Below, piece by piece: positions 56,622 to 64,000 of a stretch of 64,000 nt of DNA. Numbering within the stretch: position 1 is the stretch's first letter; every line of letters begins with the position of its first letter. A program made the position numbers and the translations under genes. The DNA is from Stenocarpella maydis (lineage: Eukaryota; Ascomycota; Sordariomycetes; Diaporthales; Diaporthaceae). The stretch spans positions 1 to 64,000 of the forward strand of contig NQMI01000150.1 in NCBI GenBank assembly GCA_002270565.1, written 5' to 3'. The notes under the pieces are model-generated. The model saw only the letters and a program-made list of their open reading frames with translations, was not told where the DNA came from and did not search any database.

Positions 56622-57924
56622 ATGCCCACGGAACTTGAAGAGGTGTGTACGATGAGATCAGGCTCCATTGCAAATGTTAGGATCACACTAATATTTCACC
56701 CAGCTTGTTGGCTTCATGGCCAGCCCGAACCCACAGATCAGGGCGGTTGCCGTTGAGAATCTCGTTGGATACTCAACAGCACAACCCTCGATTTTCAAAA
56801 TCAACCAATTAGTTCCAGTTAAGAACCTTAAAGTCCTCATCCAGGATCGCCCGGTATGCGAAATAATCTGGGGCCCTCGAGTTGACCCAATGTGCTGACA
56901 AGCTGCCAGCAAATCGCCCAGCATGCCCTGACGATATTAGTAAATATTGCCGCTGATGCCGAAGTGCTCAAGTTTTTGGCCACGGACGAGAAATTCCTGG
57001 ATGTGATCTTCTCTCGAATAACGGTACGCTACCTGCTGGGCTTAACTCAGGCTGCGTGGCCTCAGCGCTGGAGATGCGGTGGTTGCGGCGATCGAGGATC
57101 CCCACACACTAATTCAAGAGTCTGTCTAGAACCCTGCAGAGCCCGGCGCAAACCTTTTGGCAATGCTGCTAGCGAATCTGGCCAAGTGGGATGGGTTGAA
57201 GAATAGCGTCCAGCGGAAGCAGAGAGCACCTGAGGGCTTGGGATCGGACGATCTGGTCCTGAACCAGCTGGTCGATCTCTTCGTCAAAGGCGCCAATGGC
57301 ACCTACAACAAGGACGCCGACTACGACTACCTTGCGTATCTGTTCGCTGACCTCGCTAAACACCAAGAAATCAGGGAGTATTTCGTCAAGCGGCAGGAGT
57401 ACGATTCTGTGATCCCGTTGACGAAACTCAAAGTTTTCACCGAGCACAAATCTGACATCAGACGCAAAGGAGTGGCGAGCACTATCAAGAATGTGGCTTT
57501 TGATGTGGCATCACACCCTCTGTTCTTCTCTGAAGACGGGATTCATATTTTCCCGTACATCCTGCTGCCAATCATGGGCAGCGAAGAGTACGATGAAAAT
57601 GACATGATGGCAATGCTGCCCGAGCTGTCATTGCTGCCACCGGATAAGGAGCGTGATCGTGACCCCAGCATCATTAAGACACACGTGGAGACCCTGATGC
57701 TCTTCACGACAACCAGGCAAGGGCGCGACCTGATGAGAGAGATCAAGGTCTATCCCATCATACGAGAAACACATCTGCGTGTCAAGGAGGAGGGCGTCAA
57801 ATTGGCCTGCGAGCGACTGGTTCAGGTCTTGATGCTGGACGATGAGGTCGAGGATGATAGCGCACGTGTCGTGGAGCTGGATGACGACGGGGAAGACGAC
57901 GATGGAAAGATTGTCGAGGTATAA
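56622..57924 (+). CDS. HGH1: HGH1-family armadillo protein (eEF2 folding factor)
   Basis: Four exons (56622-56642, 56704-56853, 56910-57023, 57130-57924), 359 aa, all in phase. The first exon is only seven codons, MPTELEE. Armadillo-like repeats follow: LVGFMASPNPQIRAVAVENL, QIAQHALTILVNIAADAEVL, then NLLAMLLANLAKWDGLKNSV. The HGH1-specific part includes ADYDYLAYLFADLAKHQEIR, IRRKGVASTIKNVAFDVASH, FPYILLPIMGSEEYDENDM and HVETLMLFTTTRQGRDLMRE. The C-terminus is acidic (DDGEDDDGKIVEV). HGH1 helps the TRiC/CCT chaperonin fold translation elongation factor 2. A GATGAGAT sequence (56651-56658) lies inside the first intron, close to the start. Confidence 0.94.
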
Positions 57925-58930
57925 GCATCCCATCAGATAAGCCAGGCAACTCTTGCAAGTCTCGGATATCCGGTGCGCTTGCAATCCTCCACCCCTGCCG
58001 AACGACTTTCGCGACCGCAGCCGCGGGAGACGTGTCGCCATACATTCGACAACAAAGCACAAGACTCGTTGCCGCGGATATCGACTGCGGTCTGGGCTGG
58101 ATCCAGCCCTGATCCCCGCCAGCCCGTGCCGTTGGACTGGGAAGCGAACCGGCAAGGTGAGAAATGCGGTCCGATACTTGGAGCCAGCAAACATTGGTCT
58201 TAGACAATGTTGTAGCGGTGACACAGTCGCTGCTCCCGTCAAAGAAGCCCGGGAATCTTGTCTCCCCATCATCACGGTACACCAGGTCACACTGGCAGAT
58301 CGTCACAGTTTACATGGGGGAAGGCCCGAGGTACCACGCTATAGATGCAATGAAGCCACAACATGCAGGATCTGTGATCGCCAAAGCATGAACTAGTGTG
58401 TGGGTCAGCGCATGAGAGAGGGTAGTCTTGGAAGAGTGGCTCGATCCGGCCGCTTGGGTTCACAGGGGAAACGTGTCGCTTTCCGTCGCTGCGGTTGGTC
58501 GAGCAGAATTTGCTCTGAGCCTGCTATTGTGGTGTTGGCCCCTGTCTGGGTGGTCCATCCCGCTGCATTTACGACGCGGTCGGAGTGGAGTCGGTGGGTG
58601 TCCTTTTTAAGATTTTGGTCCTGCGACTGCCTCGTGGTCTTTGCTGGGTCTTGTGTCGTGCTCGTGCATATAGACGTGCGGCTCTGCGAACACATGGCTC
58701 TAGTGTTGATTTTCTGTCATGTGCAATTGATACCATAGTTATGACCGTGCCGTTGACTCCATGAAGCAATACCCTCATTGCCCATTGCCAAAAACGGTCC
58801 CATCATTCCGCGAAACATGATCTCTTTTCTCTTCCATCAGGACCAAAGCTGGTCCCCAACATCTTGTAAAGCAACCCCATTCCATTCCCACCGGACCCAA
58901 ACTGGCTCCATGGCCCCTGAAGGCCACCCC
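57925..58930. other. Convergent intergenic, nothing recognised
   Basis: About 1 kb downstream of HGH1 before the pseudogene on the opposite strand. No open frame is convincing. Confidence 0.5.
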
Positions 58931-59377
58931 TCACTTCTTCGCGAAGTGCTTCGACGCCACCAGCTCGGTCCCGGCGCCGCTGGCATCGGCCTCCGACTTG
59001 GTAGGCTTGAAGTAGTCGGTGATGGAGGCATTTGTCGCATTCTACTCGGCATTGCTCCCAGCAGTTCCATTTCCTCTCTTCTGGCGCTTCAATGCCGTCT
59101 CCAGCTTCTTAGCAGCATACCTCTCTCTGCCGCTTGTTGTCTTGATCACGTTTCTGCCGATACAATACTGGGTCGGTCTCCCTGAAATCGGCGTACTTCT
59201 TGTTGGCAGCATCCCGGGTTTCCTGGTACCCAGCTGGGTCCTCTATTTTCTTCTCGTATTTGGCATTCTTCGCGGCCAGCCTTGCCCGGTGCCCAGCTGC
59301 TCCAGGAGACCACTCTTCTCTGCGTTGTTCATGTCGCCGTAAGAGACACGACTTCGGTCCTTGCCTTGGTCAGCCAT
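58931..59377 (-). pseudogene. Decayed Lys/Ala-rich gene with two GA slippages and a TAG
   Basis: A clear coding signature runs across this interval but changes frame twice. It opens MADQGKDRSRVSYGDMNN. At a GAGAAGAG run the sensible reading moves frame to a helical, charged stretch (LAAKNAKYEKKIEDPAGYQ, then KKYADFRETDPVLYRQKRDQ). At a CAGAGAGAGG run it moves back to RYAAKKLETALKRQKRGN. A TAG then interrupts, after which the same frame gives NASITDYFKPTK and ends ELVASKHFAKK with TGA. The shifts fit gain and loss of one GA dinucleotide. The end resembles a PCNA-interacting degron. I see no intron arrangement that removes all three defects. Recent inactivation or sequence error are both possible. 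I do not recognise the parent family. Confidence 0.55.
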
Positions 59378-59808
59378 GGCTCTCGCGGGGGCTGAGATGG
59401 GTTTGTAAAGATGCTTGGGTTGGAGTAACAATGCTGTCAATGTTGGATGGGGTACTAATGCTGTCTAAACTGGACTGGAAGAGATACAGCGTCGTGCAAC
59501 CAGAAACAACACCAAAGTTCAGGGGCGGGACCAGAGTCGGTACACAGAGGTGCTGCTGGACGAGTCCAATGGGTCCGAAGTTGGACCCAGCGGTGCTGCT
59601 TGGGGATTTCGGTATGTCCCAAGTTGGAGCCCAGGTAACACGAGGAAGAAGGGAGAAGTTTTGAAGGAGGAAATTTTTGGAGGGAAAAGCTGCGGGTGGT
59701 TGCGTGCTGCACTTTCAACCAACCTTCGCTCGCCTTTCGCTTTCAATCAACCTTCACTCACGATACCACCTTTGCTGCCTGGTTTCCAGCATCTCGGCAT
59801 CCTTTAAC

Positions 59809-60606
59809 ATGGACGATCCACCCCAAACCGATCCAGGAGACCCCGAGCCTGATAAAAGCCGTGATGCGGCTGGCGATGAGGTCGACGCCGGTCCCCACGA
59901 TCAAGCTTTTCAACGTAAGTAATTCTGTAATGTTTCATACTACGAAGCTGAAATTTCCCAGTCGGTCACCTTGAGGGCGAGACCAATACAGCCCACCAAG
60001 CTGATGGTTCCCAAGCTGGTCTCCCCGAGGGCGAGGTCAAAACCTCTCAGGCGGCTGATGGGGCCAAAGCTGGCCCCCCTGCACAGCACGACGTACCTCA
60101 ACCATTTGCGCCTGAGGCTGATGGTGAAACCGCAGACGGACCCGAGTTCAAGCGAATGTCCAAGCTCATGAAGCAGATGCTTTATCAGTTCGACCGCACT
60201 CTGGGATTTGAGAAATTTGAGGAGTTTTTTTGTGACGAGATCACTGACAACATCCGCACCGACATCACAAAGAACTCTCGACAGCCTTTCCTTCGAACAT
60301 TCACAAAGGCTCGCAAGAAGTTGCCCTCTCCCGTAGAGATGGAGCTGGCCCGAACCTGTAATGGTGGATACATACCCGAGCGTGCAATGAGGTTTGCCAA
60401 GCAAATGAATCCCTTAAATCATAGCCGCCCGCAGCCTGTGCCGCCGTCTCAGACTACAGGTCAGTCTGGGACCAACGTCTGACCCGAGGCAGCAGAAAAG
60501 GATGGCCCCAACACCAGAGAGACGGCCGCAGGGGGCCAAACTGGGGGCCCAGGGCAGTGGAAAGACAGCCAGCGAGAAATTGTTGGATGACGCGAAGAAG
60601 ACTTAG
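59809..60606 (+). CDS. Uncharacterised acidic/Ala-rich protein truncated by TAG
   Basis: Three exons by splice reasoning (59809-59914, 59962-60459, 60518-60606) give 230 aa ending at a TAG (60604-60606). Without the last 58-nt intron (GTCAGT donor, CTGAC branch, CACCAG acceptor) the frame stops at 60482. The N-terminal half has degenerate repeats of EGE/ADG type (HLEGETNTAHQADGSQAGL; EADGETADGP). A predicted helical domain follows: KLMKQMLYQFDRTLGFEKFE, DNIRTDITKNSRQPFLRTF and NGGYIPERAMRFAKQMNP. After the TAG the same frame stays open to 60915 with protein-like content (TKADWLRKVHAATKG; RFDDGDSDDEYVRAMLAKRR), so the ancestral protein was probably longer by about 100 residues. Family unknown. 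It lies next to a pseudogene and AT-rich DNA, which suggests a decaying accessory segment. Confidence 0.5.
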
Positions 60607-60879
60607 GGGCCCGAACGTGGTACGAAGGCGGACTGGCTAAGAAAAGTCCATGCAGCTACCAAAGGCAAGTCGGGGTCCAAGGTCGGTACCAAGAAGGCTT
60701 ATGGAAAGGCCAATCCGGGTTGCAGCACAGAGGCGGCAAAGAGCCAGAAACACAAGAGATTCGATGACGGGGACTCGGATGATGAGTATGTGCGGGCGAT
60801 GCTCGCAAAGAGGCGTGCTGCTGTCACGGTTCCGAGCGTGGCATATCGAATAGAGCAACTTGACTGGTTTTCTAGCACT

Positions 60880-61420
60880 ACTGCTATTCTGCAAGTACTT
60901 AGGCGTATTAAGTAGAAGATTCAATTGTTATCTTAAAATAAATAGATAGGGCTTATTAGCTAATTATTGTGACTGTCCTTACGACCTATGGCAAATAGGG
61001 GCTCTAACTGTCTGTAAAGAATTGTTGATTCAAAGCTATGGTTGCCCAAGTAATAGTATGCGATCTTGAGGCTGCTGGGCTGATTAGATAAGCAGTGTGC
61101 AGGGACCAACTGGTTGGTCCAGCGGGCTTACCAGCCCACGGCCCTAACAATTATAATGAGTATAATTAATGATCTAAATCTGTAAATACCAGGCGCCCTT
61201 TCAGGCGCCTAGAGGAAGGGCTTTTGTATGGTTAGAGAGAGGGCTCCTTCCTAGCCCCCCTAAGGCTCCTAGGGTTAGGGTTATTCTACGGACTCGGGGT
61301 TTTCTTAGCATTTATACTAACTAATTAGCATGTAAATATTATCTGGCCTCTGATTGGTTTAATTTTTTGAACCGTCTGGCGTGTGTGTGTGTGTTTTGAG
61401 ATCCCGTTCATAGACTATTA
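60880..61420. repeat. AT-rich block flanking decayed genes
   Basis: The sequence becomes A/T-rich and TpA-rich with stops in all frames, interrupted by a short GC-richer piece containing paired GGCGCC-type segments (61191-61211). It is less extreme than the block at 240-1050 but of the same kind, probably an old, partly RIP-mutated repeat. No transposon protein can be read. Confidence 0.5.
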
Positions 61421-62341
61421 TGGACGAATAGCACAGTGCTGCTTGGCTAGAGACCTCCGTACTGAGCCGGGGCGCACGGCGATCGTCCGATGAAATCGGG
61501 AGCCGCGCGTTGGTGAACGGGGCTGCCGAAACCTGTAGAGGCCGAGCGGCACTTCGGCAAGTCGCTGCGCATCACCAGCAGCTGAACCGCGGCCGGGAAA
61601 GCAAATAACCGCGTCTTGCCGTGGGTATTGCCGTAGGCTGGCGTTTCACTCGGTTGCTGCAGTGGCTTGTATAAGAGCACGCCATCTCAGCCCGGTATGT
61701 ACCTACCTGATAAAGACATTTCCGGCGCCGAGCAAAGGCTCGCCCCTCTTTGCCATGCAGTATTCCGACGTCCGAGCTGGGATACAAATACAATGCTAAG
61801 GTAGTATCGTTCCGACGACCCAAGCCCACCCCCGGTCAGTCCCCTCCAGCGTGTGTAACTGGAACGACAACACCTGTGCAGCTCCCTTCAATGCGGGCGG
61901 GGACCCCCAAGCAGATAGAGAGGAACACGGGAGACGGTTGAGGCTGGCACTGTCACTGCTCCACCAGCCAACCTCCGGGAACTTCGGGGGGACAGAAATC
62001 GAGCCCGCGAAGGTTTCCAACTGGATCCACACCAGCGAATGTACTACGATTTTTGTCTTTGTTTTAACTCATTGAACTCCCGTTTAGGCCGGCGTTGTGG
62101 TATGGCTGGTGGTGACGGCATTGTGTATGCGACATTGCACAACTGCGGGCTGAATCGCCAGCTGAGGAAAGCCTACATGTTTTACAAATATGTCGAGAAG
62201 TGTGAGAATACAGTAAATCATATTTCATTCCTGCCGATGGCGGCATCGCTGAAACCAACCCCCCACCCCCCAAAAGTAGTCTAGAAACAAGGGTTTTGTA
62301 AGAAGAGGGTAATAAAAGCCATCATGAATATTCATGGCCCA
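61421..62341. other. Intergenic, nothing recognised
   Basis: Normal-GC sequence between the AT-rich block and the 3' end of the FAD monooxygenase gene. Short open frames lack recognisable features. Confidence 0.5.
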
Positions 62342-63981
62342 TTAGAAGGCGCGATTTGTGGCGTTTACCCCATTAACGCCGTTCACGCCGTTCACATCAG
62401 CAGCGGCAAGGCCCGCGAATATCTCGTCGAACTTGTCAGCCGCGTCCCGCACGCAGTCGTGGCCGTAGATCATCTTTTGCACGTCCGGGCTGGCCCACTT
62501 GTCCGGGACGGCGCCCTTCTTTTCGCGGTGCTCGCGGAACTGGCGGTCGCGCTCCTCGCGGGCGGCGCCCTCGCCGAGGTGCAGCTGGCGGCCCGAGTAG
62601 GCGGCCATGTCGACGAGGGTGGTGCAGCGGTCCTTGCGCAGGACCTCGTAGGCCTTGAGGGCGAGCGAGACGGCGCGCGGCTGCGTGTCAGGCACGCGGC
62701 TCAGCACCTCGGCCAGCACGGCGCCGTCCTCGATGGCCATGGCGGCCCCCTGCGACAGGTGCGGCAGCGTCGGGTGGCACGCGTCGCCCAGCAGCGCCAC
62801 GGACCCCACGCTCCACGTCGACAGCGGCCGGTGCTGCCGCAGCTTCCACTCGCAGACCTCGCCGTCGGGCACGAGGTCCAGCATGCGGTGCACGAGCGGG
62901 CAAAAGTCCTCGAAGACCTTGACCATCTCGGGCTTGGAGCCCTTGGTGGTGTAGGTGGCCGAGATGCCCTTGGCGAAGTTGTCGTCGGGCTGGGCGCTGG
63001 AAAGGTTGTAGATGGTCTTGTTTGCGACGGGGTAGGCGATGATGTGGCGCTTCTCGCCGATCCACCGCACCACGCAGTCGCTCTCAAGCAGGGCCATCAT
63101 CTCCGGGTCGTGCTGCATGTCCTCGCGCTTCAGCATGATGCGGTACGCTGCCTGGCCCGTGTCCGCCTCACCAAACTCCTCGCCCAGGTGCGACAGGATG
63201 GCGTGCCGTGTGGGCGACTTGATACCGTCGGCGGCGAGGATGATGTCCGCCTCGACCTGGTATGCCTCCCCTTCTCGCGGCTGGACCGTGAACGTCGGCT
63301 GCGGCCCGAACGAGTCGATGCTGGCGATACGTGACGAGAACCTGAAGCGGATTGCGGGGTCCTTCTTGCAGCCGTTGTACATGCCCCCGGCGAGGGACGA
63401 CCTGTGACCGGTGCAATGCGGATACCCGTACTTCTCCTCGACATCGGGCATCTCAACATGGGCTAGTTCCTGATCTGTGCTGCCCTCTGCGTGATCACAT
63501 CTCTCGTCAGCAGGTAGCCCCACCGCTTGTGTCCAGGGCAATGAGGATCCCAGCCGTGCGGTGCACACTCACGCCTTATACTTGTCTCCTTGACATTTGT
63601 GGCCTCCGCGTAGATCTCCTTCCAGCATCCTAACCGGTCGAGGATGCGGTTCATGTTGGGGGCCAACTGGATTCCGGCCCCAACAAACCCCAGATTTGAT
63701 GCATTCTCATAAACCGTAATGTCTTGAAAGCCTTTCTTGGCAAGGGCCAGAGCGCATCCAAGGCCGCCCATGCCTTTAATGGAGACCAGTGTCAGTACAT
63801 CTTTTCTTCATCTCTCTGTTCCCATGACCCAGGGTGGATGACCGGGGGGGGGGAAGCAGCGGAACCAAGAGAACCAAGCCGATGTATCTATTACAGTGGT
63901 TCGAAGATGGGCGGGCAACATACCAGCGCCGAACACGGCTATTTTAAGGTCGAACCTGTCCGCGTTGCTATAGGAACCCAT
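62342..63981 (-). CDS. FAD-dependent monooxygenase, salicylate-hydroxylase-like
   Basis: Three exons (63924-63981, 63573-63773, 62342-63486), 467 aa; the start is 20 bases from the window edge. The N-terminal Rossmann fold is completed by splicing, KIAVFGAGMGGLGCALALAK, then GAGIQLAPNMNRILDRLGC. The substrate-side DG motif reads ILAADGIKSPTR and the FAD-ribityl GD motif reads VALLGDACHPTLPHLSQGAA. These are the three fingerprints of group A flavoprotein hydroxylases, which use NAD(P)H and oxygen to hydroxylate aromatic acids. LAGGMYNGCK and YRIMLKREDM fit the salicylate 1-monooxygenase-like branch, but the true substrate is open. The C-terminus ends in a VNG triplet repeat (NGVNGVNGVN). No signal peptide is present. 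Its position beside decayed, AT-rich DNA suggests an accessory catabolic or secondary-metabolic gene; its neighbours beyond 64000 are unknown. Confidence 0.9.
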
Positions 63982-64000
63982 GCTGCTGGTGTCGGGAGCG

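Noticed and set aside
61269..61284. Two TTAGGG-like units resembling telomere repeat
   Set aside because: Only about two copies, with similar short matches near 1081. Too few for a telomere or a convincing interstitial telomeric array.

Overview
The window is chromosomal DNA of a filamentous ascomycete (Pezizomycotina, most likely a Sordariomycete). Genes are split by short introns (about 47-240 nt) with GTRNGT donors and CTRAC-like branch points. Coding DNA is GC-rich. The gene content includes peroxin-7, a FlbA-type RGS protein, a DUF7053 protein and a GPI-anchored wall protein, and the only strongly AT-rich DNA looks RIP-mutated. There is no sign of bacterial operons, CRISPR or phage. I found no tRNA or rRNA by eye.

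Layout. 1-1050: AT-rich, RIP-like DNA with a 24-bp tandem repeat. 1.4-9.8 kb: UEV/AKTIP-like protein; an uncharacterised gene interrupted by an in-frame TAG; an AlkB dioxygenase with CUE and GRF domains, head to head with PEX7; an NTF2-like membrane protein. 11-24 kb: a single-pass membrane protein, hamartin (TSC1), a DJ-1/PfpI protein, mitochondrial ribosomal protein uL23m, a METTL4-type MT-A70 methyltransferase and a Leu5-type mitochondrial CoA carrier. 24-36 kb: a conserved-looking unknown gene with a frame problem, CDC73 of the Paf1 complex, a DUF7053 protein, a Pro/Ala/Gly-rich GPI protein and the RGS regulator. 36.2-48.7 kb: 12.5 kb with no convincing gene, rich in microsatellites, holding a 6-base assembly gap in an (AAC)n tract and a dense heat-shock-element array at 42.2 kb. 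48.7-58 kb: a His/Arg-rich tail-anchored-looking protein, ORC4 with AT-hook and PHD finger, bystin/ENP1 head to head with HGH1. 58.9-61.4 kb: two decaying hypothetical genes followed by AT-rich DNA. 62.3-64 kb: a salicylate-hydroxylase-like FAD monooxygenase.

Most genes are single-copy core functions: transcription elongation, replication licensing, ribosome biogenesis, mitochondrial translation and transport, peroxisomal import, TOR and G-protein signalling. They are not a functional cluster. The unusual material lies between them. It includes three reading frames cut by TAG codons, one of them with paired GA-dinucleotide slippages and a PIP-degron-like tail, the orphan heat-shock-element array in the gene desert, and the PHD/AT-hook fusion on ORC4. 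Several C-termini and start exons given here come from splice reasoning by eye, and the relevant entries say so.
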